Below, one piece after another: positions 60,701-64,000 of a DNA stretch of 64,000 nucleotides; the stretch's first letter is position 1, and every line of letters begins with the position of its first letter. The notes beneath the pieces were generated by a model. That model searched no databases. It was not told where the DNA came from and saw only the letters and a list, made by a program, of their open reading frames with translations. Made by a program: the position numbers and the translations under genes. The stretch comes from Trileptium ribeirensis (lineage: Eukaryota; Nematoda; Enoplea; Enoplida; Thoracostomopsidae). Location of the stretch: the NCBI GenBank assembly GCA_030248225.1, contig JASANE010005097.1, positions 1-64,000 on the forward strand. The letters are read 5' to 3'.

Positions 60701-62470
60701 AGAACCGGCAATGAGTTTCCCATGCCCGAAAACCGCCAGGTGAAACTTATCAGCCGCCCAAGAAGTCAGAACAAATTTTGGAATTTTGGGTGGAGGAACC
60801 ATTGGAACGCCATGTCCCCGTACCTGAAACCCTGCGAGCCTTAATCGAAAAACACAAGAAGAGACATCGGCATTTATCATTTTACTATGAAATAAAACCA
60901 ACCAGCGAAAAAATTCGAAAACCCGTCATTTTTATCTCTGACCCCGAACGATGCGGCGTCATACCTCCGTACCCACAGTACCGCACAAGTTAGAACAAAA
61001 CTAACACCGGCAATAAGTTTTCCATGCCCGAAAACCTTCCAAGTGCAATCTATCAGCCTCCCAGGACGTCACAATAAAATTAGGAATTTTGATTTGATGA
61101 ACCGAAGGGGCGCTATGTCCGCGTACCCATGGAACCATAGGTCGCAGAGCAAAATCAACCCCGGCATTGAGTTTCCCATGCCCGAAATCGCCCAAGTAAA
61201 ACTTTTTGGCCGCCAAGGAGGTCAGATCAATTTTCGAATTTTGGATCGATGAACCACGAGGGTGCCATACCTCAAACCCCACAACTCCAGAACGGGAACC
61301 TTAATCGAAAAATAAAAAGGAGGCATCGGCACTTATCATTTTAATATGAAATAAAACCAACCAGAGAAAAAATTCGAAAGTTATGATAAAAATAACCTTG
61401 CTTCCGTGAAAGTTACTAAACTGGCTAGCCCAAAGTGTGTGGGGGGGCAGCCATTTCCGGCTACCCCCAGCTAAGAAAAATAAACGTCTAAACTTGACAA
61501 AATCCGGCAAAAAAATTGACCCCCGGCAAAATCCGACACTCCCCGGCAGGTGAGCCGGGAGCCCCCGGCTATAATTTCCGAGGTTTGGACTAGCCAGCTA
61601 AAATGGGGTAAAACCCTCATTTTGACCTCTGACCCCGAACCATGGGGACGCCATACCCCCGTACCCATGGAACGCAGAGTAAAAGAAACACCGGCAAGGA
61701 GCTTCCCATGCCTGCAAACCCCCAAGGGAAACTTTTCAGCCGCCCAGGATGTCAGAACGAATTTTCTAATTTTGAGTCGAGGAACCGCGAGATTGCCATA
61801 CCTCAAGTCCCATGTTCCATACCCCGTACCCATGGATCGGAGAGTAAAACCAACACCAGAAAGGCGCTTCCCATGCCTGAAAACCCCCAAGGGAAACTTT
61901 TCAGCCGCCCAGGATGTCAGAACAAATTTTCTCATTTTGGGTCGAGGAACCGCGAGAGTGCCATACCTCAAGTCCCATAACTCCAGAACGAAGCCTTAAT
62001 TGAAAAAACAAAAAAAAAGACATCGGCATTTATCATTTTACTATGAAATAAATCAACCAGAAAAAAAATTCGAAATTTAAAATAAAAATACCTTTGTTTC
62101 CGTAAAGGGTACTAAAATGGGGTAGAAACCCTCATTTTAACCCTTCACCCCGGAACCAGACCCCAAACCAAAAAAAACGCTCGGGGATGTACACGGTATA
62201 TCGAATATGAGCCCAAGATCATGAAAATCGGTTATGTCATTCTCGAGTTATGGCTCATCACACACACTGGTACAGATAGAATTTATAAGCTTTCACCCTT
62301 GCAAGACACAATCTCCATCACGGTACAGTATATTATTTAAGTAAAGTTACCAAAAAATGCTTTTCCAATGCAAAAATCCAGTATTCGTTATTAAATACAG
62401 TTTCCTCCAATACATCAGGATATTTCATTATCTTTATCGTTTCCGGACAGTAACATGCTTCAATAAAAGT
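21255..62470 (-). CDS. N4BP1-like: N4BP1/KHNYN-like NYN-domain ribonuclease, gene model of 11 exons, 5' end missing
   Basis: Overview of the spliced gene. Coding exons in transcript order: 62470-62351, 55689-55430, 53882-53838, 45830-45061, 44993-44845, 39796-39702, 36581-36446, 31710-31586, 28145-28038, 26549-25305, 21726-21255. They sum to 3525 nt, i.e. 1174 residues plus TAA. Every junction has GT..AG borders and matching phase. Seen: KH-like segment, residues 40-126; disordered region, 143-398; PIN/NYN domain, about 466-645, with the motif RPVIIDGMNVAF, a DD pair and a later TRD; long Ser/Asp-rich linker, 646-1017; C-terminal helical domain, about 1054-1097. Known: KH-NYN-CUBAN/CoCUN order is that of N4BP1 and KHNYN, cytoplasmic endoribonucleases that cut mRNA or viral RNA; ZC3H12/Regnase proteins share the NYN domain but carry a CCCH finger, absent here. 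Inferred: an RNA-decay nuclease. No start codon is visible. Confidence 0.88.
22130..22400 (+). repeat. Two diverged tandem copies, about 150 bp each
   Basis: TGGTCTCTAGATAACCAAAC near 22138 and TGGTTTCTAGATAACAAACC near 22293 begin related units that also share ACATATAnA and AAACTACTGAA blocks. Non-coding, 3' of the N4BP1-like gene's last intron boundary. Confidence 0.5.
22855..23211. repeat. MITE of family E with terminal inverted repeats and 5-bp duplication
   Basis: The left end CTGGCCTGTCCACA (near 22855) and right end TGTGGATAGGCCAG (ending at 23211) are inverted repeats. Both ends continue into related C-rich/G-rich sequence with ATGTTCGTC and ATGAACAT. CACCT flanks both sides as a likely 5-bp target duplication. 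A second copy lies at about 49400-49761. No coding capacity; the interior is AT-rich. It sits in the last intron of the N4BP1-like gene. Confidence 0.75.
24000..24310 (+). repeat. G-run tandem repeat (TCGGGGGGCTACACCT)
   Basis: Four close copies of TCGGGGGG-CTACACCT (about 24008-24095) at roughly 24-bp spacing, with G-runs up to 13 long, and another at about 24287 reading GGTCGG...CTACAT. The G-runs could form quadruplexes and are prone to sequencing error. Confidence 0.6.
24490..24900. repeat. Family F element with G-rich inverted ends
   Basis: The left end GGTCGGGGGGCTACATGT (near 24490) and right end GATGTAGCCCCTCCCCCCC, then CGACC (near 24850) are inverted repeats about 370 bp apart. Beyond the right end, CGTGAAATGACCC is the reverse complement of GGGTCATTTCACG at 26860, linking it to the element at 26860-27645. 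Confidence 0.55.
25305..26549 (-). CDS. N4BP1-like: N4BP1-like exon j, end of NYN domain and long disordered linker
   Basis: The exon starts after acceptor taagtgcttcag and ends at TTATGA|gtatgc. The 1245 nt encode residues 604-1017. The first 40 residues close the NYN fold: LLPFTFSTATESLILPNDPL matches the family (K)RLL.FTF....F..P.DPLGR, followed by LETFLRF where the family has LDEFL. The remaining ~370 residues are rich in Ser, Thr, Asn and Asp, with an acidic patch (IPIDDDIDLEDGELPP), and look disordered. There is no Cys-x8-Cys-x5-Cys-x3-His pattern, so the CCCH finger of ZC3H12 proteins is absent. The frame stays open past the donor to 25178, but that tail is AT-rich intron sequence and the next exon fits only the 25305 donor. 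Confidence 0.9.
26860..27645. repeat. TIR element of about 0.8 kb in the intron between exons i and j
   Basis: GGTCATTTCACGCCACGATG then TCCTTTTG (from about 26861) is inverted as CAAAAGGACATCGTAGCGTG then AAATTACC (to about 27642). A C-run and CGACC precede the right end as in family F. No coding capacity seen. Inserted in the 1.5-kb intron 26550-28037. Confidence 0.65.
27716..28773. repeat. 22-bp perfect inverted repeats flanking coding exon i
   Basis: The left arm 27716-27737 and right arm 28752-28773 (TCTCCATTCGCTG... on the plus strand) are exact reverse complements over 22 bp, with weaker matching beyond. They enclose the whole exon 28038-28145. Similar sequence (CTGACAAAATTTT) occurs at 26695, so the arms come from a dispersed family. 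Confidence 0.7.
28038..28145 (-). CDS. N4BP1-like: N4BP1-like exon i, NYN domain, TRD motif
   Basis: The acceptor is atttttgttag, the donor AAAAG|gttggt (weaker than the others, but confirmed by the phase and content of exon j). The 108 nt give residues 568-602: ILDMAVADGSVILTRDHFRN, then a segment ending in NPRWEEVIHKR. It aligns with the family block (I.)LA...GGVVVSND.YRDL....PEW...I.KRLL. The Asp of TRD (D584) lies 18 residues after D566, the same spacing as D226 to D244 in Regnase-1. The next acidic position, D248 in Regnase-1, is Asn here (N588). The exon is flanked by a 22-bp perfect inverted repeat about 1 kb apart. Confidence 0.92.
30685..30765 (+). repeat. Short tandem duplication TTCCAGGTTTTCCATG
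   Basis: TTCCAGGTTTTCCATGCTTT, then CCATACC near 30689 recurs at about 30731 with one change. It is bracketed by GGGTTCCCGCG (about 30535) and GCAGGGACCCTG (about 30759), partly inverted, suggesting a small foldback element in the intron. Confidence 0.45.
31586..31710 (-). CDS. N4BP1-like: N4BP1-like exon h, NYN domain with TPSR and catalytic DD
   Basis: The acceptor is tttttatattttag, the donor GACAT|gtaagt. The 125 nt encode residues 526-566 plus two bases: AQGLTYINELRDMKLVVETP, then SRQVL, then YNRITSHDDM. In ZC3H12 and N4BP1 proteins the same block reads L..L.....V.TPSR.V..........YDD, where the two Asp (D225 and D226 of Regnase-1) help coordinate the metal. Both are kept (D565, D566). 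Exon borders and phase fit exons g and i exactly. Confidence 0.92.
32690..33250 (+). repeat. Repeat family B, copy 2
   Basis: Diverged partner of 18710-19290, same orientation, sharing the GAAAACAACTCGCTTTTTGG block and the GGTTCCGnnnnnnnGTTCCGGTTAC end. It lies in the intron between exons g and h. Confidence 0.6.
34530..34885 (+). repeat. Two tandem copies of a ~160-180 bp unit
   Basis: CATGCCATTGTGGACCCGAA at 34540 and CATGCCACTGTAGACCCGAA at 34699 begin units that share TTCCGTGTTTTAA, AACAATGAGTGTCTATTAGG and GTTTTATTATCCA. The second unit has a ~20-bp insertion. Non-coding, intron between exons g and h. Confidence 0.65.
36446..36581 (-). CDS. N4BP1-like: N4BP1-like exon g, NYN domain, helix 1 and strand 2
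   Basis: A strong acceptor (tggctgttttctgtttcag) lies before 36581, the donor (CACGTG|gtaaac) after 36446; using CAC|gtggta would drop one codon. The 136 nt enter in phase 2 and leave in phase 0. The peptide HSQNTYFSGKGVLIAV, then VSVVLPISIPRR, matches the family pattern HG...FS.RGI..AV..F...G...V.VFLP.WR. This places the exon between f and h with no missing family segment. The catalytic-domain reading is therefore continuous. Confidence 0.9.
37255..37900 (+). repeat. Repeat family A, dispersed copy
   Basis: Begins GTCCGTCTGTGGAGATCAGA and contains TAGATCTTCACAAATTTTTA, CTCTCATAGAGAGCTACAAC and AGGTTTTCGGGGTTGCTAAA, matching 14560-15270 in order. It lies in the intron between exons f and g. 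Confidence 0.7.
39702..39796 (-). CDS. N4BP1-like: N4BP1-like exon f, NYN domain strand 1 with catalytic Asp and Asn
   Basis: The acceptor is ctcattattttag, the donor TTTTTG|gtaagt. The 95 nt give residues 449-479 plus two bases. The peptide LRPVIIDGMNVAF is the signature first strand of the PIN-like NYN domain of the ZC3H12/N4BP1/KHNYN family (usual form [LR]RPVVIDGSNVA). D473 and N476 match the metal-binding Asp and the Asn described in Regnase-1 (D141 and N144). Met stands where Ser is usual in GSNVA. This short motif is the anchor that identified the gene. Confidence 0.93.
40461..40915 (+). repeat. 229-bp tandem duplication
   Basis: CTGTGACAATATATATTCTG at 40482 recurs at 40711. The copies share GGTAAATACGTAATAATAAC and the CCCTAAACTATGGGTT block, with scattered substitutions, so the duplication is not recent. 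Intron between exons e and f. Confidence 0.75.
41090..41520 (+). repeat. Tandem repeat, about 176-bp period, 2-3 diverged copies
   Basis: TTGAAAATCAAGGAGTTATG at about 41185 and TTGAAAATCACGAAATCATG at about 41361 begin copies sharing TGCATGnCTCAAGG, GGnACAGTACCA, CGnTCAnAGA and ACTCAAAAAATT-like blocks. A third, partial copy precedes them (AAGCATGCAGCATCCATAAA). Directly followed by the 155-bp duplication. Confidence 0.65.
41547..41856 (+). repeat. 155-bp tandem duplication, nearly identical
   Basis: AATTCGAGTGGTGAGAACAA at 41547 recurs at 41702. The copies differ by about one base (CACACAGTACGC versus CACAGAGTACGC), so the duplication is young or an assembly artefact. Each unit has TATATAAA (41633-41640 and 41788-41795) and the AP-1 palindrome ATGAGTCAT (41650-41658 and 41805-41813). 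Confidence 0.85.
42311..42336. repeat. 26-bp perfect palindrome centred on a CRE site
   Basis: The left half GGGGCAAAATGAC is followed directly by its exact reverse complement, with no spacer. The centre is TGACGTCA (42320-42327), the full CREB/ATF site. It lies within a repetitive block (about 42250-42640) that also has a CAGACACACAGACAGACAGG simple-sequence patch. Confidence 0.8.
43880..44420 (-). repeat. Repeat family A, inverted copy
   Basis: Reverse complement of the family A layout: AAAACTGTAGCTCTCGTTAT on the plus strand mirrors the GAGAGCTACAACTTTGCC block, and the copy ends in CTGACAGACGGA, the inverse of TCCGTCTGT. It lies in the intron between exons e and f. Confidence 0.65.
44845..44993 (-). 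CDS. N4BP1-like: N4BP1-like exon e, helical segment before the NYN domain
   Basis: The exon follows exon d after an intron of only 67 nt. It ends at a consensus donor (AATACT|gtaagc), phase 0. The 149 nt encode residues 399-448, including TLLQLAILGPETLNLLSVIL, strongly helical. Position and the LGP-x-LNxLL spacing resemble the UBA-like helical region that precedes the nuclease domain in ZC3H12 proteins, but this is a weak match. The acceptor (attgaggaaag) has a poor pyrimidine tract. It is chosen because it is the only nearby AG that keeps the frame from exon d (phase 1) to exon f (phase 0). Internal stops in the 67-nt intron require splicing. Confidence 0.72.
45061..45830 (-). CDS. N4BP1-like: N4BP1-like exon d, disordered region with SUMO-interacting-type motif
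   Basis: The exon starts after a strong acceptor (tttttctttcgttccag) and ends at a consensus donor (CATG|gtaagc). The 770 nt carry 256 full codons, residues 143-398. Composition is Ser, Gln, Pro and Gly rich and looks disordered. A basic patch opens it (QFSKRSLKTLVRWARWRK). Near its end DDTDSDVEIIGE (residues 347-358) matches a SUMO-interacting motif: hydrophobic core VEII flanked by acidic and Ser/Thr residues. A basic stretch TKRAASVSPS at 273-282 could be a phosphorylated Ser/Pro site. The open frame is far longer than expected by chance in this base composition, and its ends fit the phases of both neighbours. It links the KH-like region to the NYN domain. Confidence 0.87.
46560..49300. 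other. Composite mobile-element debris, not resolved
   Basis: Within the intron between exons c and d. 46600-47030 has three copies of CATAAAGGCACC with surrounding TGT/CGTA-rich sequence. 47475-47515 is a strong hairpin. A minus-strand open frame at 48722-48925 (contains RRPPLVDPFANPGAIKPIES) ends just before sequence beginning TGTCCGAGCAAC, which might be an LTR edge. No reverse transcriptase, protease or integrase motif was found, so no class is assigned. Confidence 0.3.
47475..47515. repeat. Hairpin with 13-bp perfect arms
   Basis: AATTTACCAGTGT (47475-47487) and its exact complement ACACTGGTAAATT (47503-47515) enclose a 15-nt A-rich loop. It is not followed by a T-run typical of Pol III ends. 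Confidence 0.65.
49400..49761. repeat. MITE of family E, second copy, left end damaged
   Basis: Matches 22855-23211 in the same orientation (CCCCATGTTCAACTAATTCC, ATTTTTAAGCAAAATTTATC, GAATGAACATGG). The right end GCTGTGGACAGGCCAG (to 49761) is intact. The left terminal repeat is replaced by a G-run. CTTAT flanks both sides, giving again a 5-bp target duplication. Confidence 0.7.
50507..50938 (+). pseudogene. 3' end of a Jockey/R1-like non-LTR retrotransposon ORF2, 5' truncated
   Basis: The open frame of 143 codons carries TNNTDCRQTRVFF, then RIRIAIQVLTGHGTFNSHLY, RIGLLDNNLC and VQHLTMNCLAL. Known: the C-terminal tail after the RNase H domain in arthropod Jockey/R1/I-type ORF2 proteins reads LLTGH...N.HL...GL....C..C....E...H.L..C. 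Here the second Cys of the zinc-knuckle-like motif is Ser. No reverse transcriptase part is present upstream, so the copy is 5'-truncated and dead. After the TGA at 50936 the same frame stays open to about 51048 (VYRELLGL...), so the stop may be a mutation. A short TATC repeat (about 51058-51070) may be the 3' tail. Located in the intron between exons c and d. Confidence 0.75.
51071..53837. other. Intron sequence, no gene recognised
   Basis: Mixed AT-rich and moderately GC-rich DNA. The block 52900-53160 is GC-richer and holds an open frame ending in GLKRRRKIRTH, which could be element debris. No named motif. Confidence 0.4.
53838..53882 (-). CDS. N4BP1-like: N4BP1-like exon c, 45-nt microexon
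   Basis: A 45-nt stretch sits between a good acceptor (gtgtcttaatatttag) and a consensus donor (TTATTG|gtaagc). The length is a multiple of three, so it changes no downstream frame whether included or skipped. All three frames are open. In the phase required by its neighbours it reads STPFFIGETQTKSY, with split codons on both sides. No domain is recognisable. It joins exon b to exon d in correct phase, which is the main support. It may be an alternatively used cassette exon, or a chance pair of splice signals. Confidence 0.55.
54068..55062 (+). repeat. Repeat family C, copy 1
   Basis: Begins AGTAACTCTATCGAGATTG, followed by a CTCTCGATAGCATACGTCG-type block. Then come repeated sub-units with CCCATGCCCGAAAAC, GACGTCAGAACAAATTT, AATTTTGGGTCGA and CCTTAATCGAAAAAC. 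The same order occurs at 60048-62150, same orientation. Intron between exons b and c. Several frames stay open by chance of composition. No protein similarity was recognised. Confidence 0.75.
55062..56740 (+). repeat. Diverged repeats flanking exon b
   Basis: 55062-55429 and 56340-56740 share GCAAAGCATTATA at the start and TTCGCTTCGCTCGTTT followed by CAGAATTCAAT at the end, in the same orientation. 55930-56330 holds three ~175-bp units (GTGCATTT..GG.., AAAACCCGTTTnnA). Exon b (55430-55689) lies directly after the first copy. Confidence 0.55.
55430..55689 (-). CDS. N4BP1-like: N4BP1-like exon b, KH-like domain core
   Basis: An acceptor (acatttag) lies before 55689 and a donor (CA|gtaaac) after 55430. 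The 260 nt encode residues 41-126 plus two bases. The pattern VYLKLDRITKEITITG followed by a helix (DWNAASAYRELVSFCKEP) is beta-beta-alpha with an ITG turn, as in the KH-like repeats of N4BP1/KHNYN, which end in a Cys-x-Glu-Pro-type motif. A second helix-strand unit follows (NLFNIIRNECP, then FELVILGQ). The donor choice is the less certain part: gtcagt at 55438 and gttagt at 55455 are alternatives, but only gtaaac at 55429 and gttagt keep the phase needed by the following exons. A diverged repeat abuts the 3' side of the exon. Confidence 0.78.
56741..58440. other. Intron sequence, no gene recognised
   Basis: AT-rich intron DNA with short chance frames. A patch near 57770-57860 repeats TTTACCC/GGGTAAA-type sequence. 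Nothing else was identified. Confidence 0.4.
58480..58760 (+). repeat. Repeat family A, dispersed copy
   Basis: GTCCGTCTGTGGAGATCACA, then ACTCATAACCGGATG, ATCTTCACAATTTTTA and CATCTCGAGATAGAGGCTTC match the other family A copies. Truncated at its right side, where family D begins. Confidence 0.7.
58790..60030 (+). repeat. Repeat family D, tandem ~170-180 bp units
   Basis: Landmark GTCTGCCnACCTATTC occurs near 58952, 59576, 59744 and (diverged) 59922, each followed by TTTnGCnTTTGTnGCATGnTATT and a GnGAGCTGTTGTT block. An inverted copy lies at about 62690-62900. The TGTTATTGC motif recurs throughout. Non-coding, intron between exons a and b. Confidence 0.65.
60048..62150 (+). repeat. Repeat family C, tandem copies 2 and following
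   Basis: Starts AAGTAACTCTATCGAGATTG exactly as the copy at 54068. It is followed by a run of ~120-140 bp sub-units (CCCATGCCCGAAAAC..., GGTCGAGGAACCnCGAG) alternating with a spacer that ends AAATAACCTTGCTTCCGTGA. Sub-units near 61700 and 61870 are almost identical, so local amplification is recent. It fills about a third of the intron between exons a and b. Confidence 0.75.
62351..62470 (-). CDS. N4BP1-like: N4BP1-like exon a (first visible), start of KH-like domain
   Basis: The minus strand shows a strong acceptor (tttttattttcag) before 62470 and a donor (TTG|gtaact) after 62351. The 120 nt are open only in phase 0 and give 40 residues, from TFIEACYC to EKHFL. The other two frames hit stops, so the exon must be entered and left in phase 0. 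The end, WIFALEKHFL, reads as an amphipathic helix leading into the beta strand VYLKLD of the next exon, as in the diverged KH-like region of N4BP1. It has no Met that could serve as a start, so at least one upstream exon exists. The exon call rests on splice signals and phase; similarity alone is weak over this length. Confidence 0.72.
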
Positions 62471-62689
62471 CTGAAAATAAAAATAGTCAAATTGGATAAT
62501 AAATTATAATTTGTACCTATGATTTACTGGGATACCTTTTTGTATCGCGCAGAGCGACAATATTTTACTAATATCTCGAACCGAGTGAAAAAAGAGCGAG
62601 CATGGCCGAGAAGAAATATTACAAGCTTGAAAAATTAGCTTTATTTGTGTTTGTATGATATTAAAATGAACTGTGTGCAAATGGAAAGA

Positions 62690-62900
62690 ACATACAGACC
62701 ACAAACGGCACTGTAATGACATGATACAGCAACAACAGGTCCCCGACTGTAATACCATCGTATTCAGTGTGTTTGAAACCCTATGTAAGAATGTTTTGAC
62801 GCTCGCACACCGCAATAACATGCCAAAAGGCTCTAAATATGCCAAAAATGCTCGCAATAACATGCCAAAAAATGCTCAAAAAGTTTATCAAATTCATACA
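62690..62900 (-). repeat. Repeat family D, inverted copy
   Basis: The reverse complement reads GGCATGTTATTGCGGTGTGC and GAATACGATGGTATTACAGT, matching the 59600-59700 unit. It lies just upstream (in gene orientation) of the first visible exon of the N4BP1-like gene. Confidence 0.6.
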
Positions 62901-63221
62901 TCTTGGCAGCGTTGCATTATGTATATATATGTGAGTAGGGCTAGTATAATTTTATTGCTTAATGCTCGCAATTTTGTCGGACGTGTACATGGTTGTTCTT
63001 ACCTTTCATTGTTGAGTTTTCTGCGTTTTAATACTTCATAATTTGCAGCACGTATTTCGTTTTATTAAAATTCACGAATGAGCTTTAGAACGTTAAATAT
63101 AGCCAGCTTTTGACATGTCGGAGTAATCGCAGTAAAGGTATATGACACCACGATTAAAGCCATAAACCAATTGATTTCCGTACAATTCCAACAGGAATTA
63201 CCACAGGCCTAAGGTCAAAAT

Positions 63222-64000
63222 ATGGCAATTACGTCGTCTCTTTGTAAAGCTTCCATAAACCTTGTCAAACGTGGTTCTCATTGCCAATTTTTGCAGAACT
63301 GTATTGAAGCAAAGTGTACACCAAACTTCATTAAGACCAAAAATCGTGCCATAATCCGCAATGTCACTAACTGGCCGGGTTTCGTTCAAAAATTGTTGGA
63401 GAACGAAATCACTAAGCATAAAAAATGTAGCAACCAATTGTCTAAACATCTAGCTGAAACTGGCTCGATACTCAAAAGCGCTGTAAATTATTTGGATTGG
63501 TACATCGTTTCTACCCATATCCGCTGGCTTTCAATTAAGCTTCAGGACCAATGCAAAGAAAAGCACACCAAAAAACTTCATCGTCTCAAACCTAGGTTAG
63601 CGACCGATGATAACTGTTGTAAACAAGTAAATTGTGTGTTTAACCTGTCGAACATTGAATTGTCAGCAACCGATCGTTCAGCCTTGATTAAGGGTCTGGA
63701 TTTTGTGCCTACGTACCAAAAAATAAATAAGACCTTAATACATGCCAGATTAGAGCTATTGCTGCTGAATTTGTGCCAAAAATTTTGCTTTCAAAAATGA
63801 TCTCCGTAGCACTGTAGATACAGCAATGAGTAATTTCATCCACAACCAACTGACCAGCAATTTCTCTCGATCCCAAACGCAGGCGATCAAAAATCTATCT
63901 AAGAAGTATAGTAGTTACAGCGCCTGATAAAGGCAGAGGAGTAGTAATAATGGATCGTAATGATTATATCACAAAAATGAACACTATTCTAGACGATACG
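63222..64000 (+). mobile_element. Penelope-like retroelement, 5' part, decayed, runs off the window
   Basis: Frame 63222-63800 (192 codons) carries KRGSHCQFLQNCIEAKCTPN, then VNCVFNLSNIELSATDRSAL followed by IKGLDFVPT. Known: NLS...L...E..LL.KGL.F.PT is the conserved N-terminal signature of Penelope-like reverse transcriptases. Downstream the homology moves to other frames: NFAFKNDLRSTVDTAMSNF from about 63778, then APDKGRGVVIMDRNDYITKM from about 63931 (the RT1-like block usually ending DKG...VVMD...Y). At least two frameshifts, near 63780 and 63915, make this copy inactive. The GIY-YIG endonuclease part, if present, would lie beyond 64000. Confidence 0.82.

Noticed and set aside
61550..61999. 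Open frames of 112-166 codons on both strands in family C.
   Set aside because: They are produced by repeated stop-poor sub-units. The same peptide blocks recur in several frames, and no protein family matches.
63000..63020. ATGAAAG|gtaagaac on the minus strand as a possible first coding exon of the N4BP1-like gene.
   Set aside because: It would leave in phase 1, but exon a is open only in phase 0. It could be used only with an unseen intermediate exon.

Overview
The window reads as AT-rich nuclear DNA from an invertebrate animal. Evidence: spliced genes with GT..AG introns from 67 bp to about 8 kb, no bacterial-style gene packing, and many decayed transposons (a Penelope-like element, a Jockey/R1-like non-LTR 3' end, several MITE-like and tandem repeat families). 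A TATA box with a correctly spaced TCAGTC initiator at 6859-6896 and the style of the non-LTR fragment lean towards an arthropod, but the sequence does not prove the phylum.

The main content is one large minus-strand gene, reconstructed here from 11 exons between 62470 and 21255. All ten junctions keep the reading frame. It encodes the last 1174 residues of an N4BP1/KHNYN-type protein: KH-like N-terminal segments (exons at 62351-62470 and 55430-55689), a disordered region with a SUMO-interacting-type motif (45061-45830), a short helical segment (44845-44993), a complete PIN/NYN ribonuclease domain split over five exons (39702-39796, 36446-36581, 31586-31710, 28038-28145, start of 25305-26549), a linker of about 370 residues with no CCCH zinc finger, and a C-terminal CUBAN/CoCUN/CUE-like helical domain with the stop codon (21255-21726). 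The first exon and promoter are not visible. They lie in 62.5-64 kb or beyond the window. Residue numbers below count from the first visible codon at 62470.

Region by region. 1-6.8 kb: mostly featureless, with two candidate plus-strand exons of an unidentified membrane protein (3703-3751, 4948-5126). 6.85-7.4 kb: a core promoter and a consensus 5' splice site, followed by an array of six small hairpins whose stems co-vary. 7.4-21 kb: intergenic, with repeat families A and B and a cluster of TGTTCGCGAACA palindromes. 21.2-62.5 kb: the N4BP1-like gene with introns full of repeats. These include MITEs, a 229-bp duplication, a ~176-bp tandem array, a 155-bp tandem duplication carrying TATA and AP-1 motifs, a 26-bp palindrome around a CRE, the non-LTR fragment, and families C and D. 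63.2-64 kb: the 5' part of a frameshifted Penelope-like element on the plus strand.

There is no operon-like cooperation here. The functional story is a single probable RNA-decay or innate-immunity nuclease gene in a transposon-rich neighbourhood, plus several structured non-coding stretches of unknown role.
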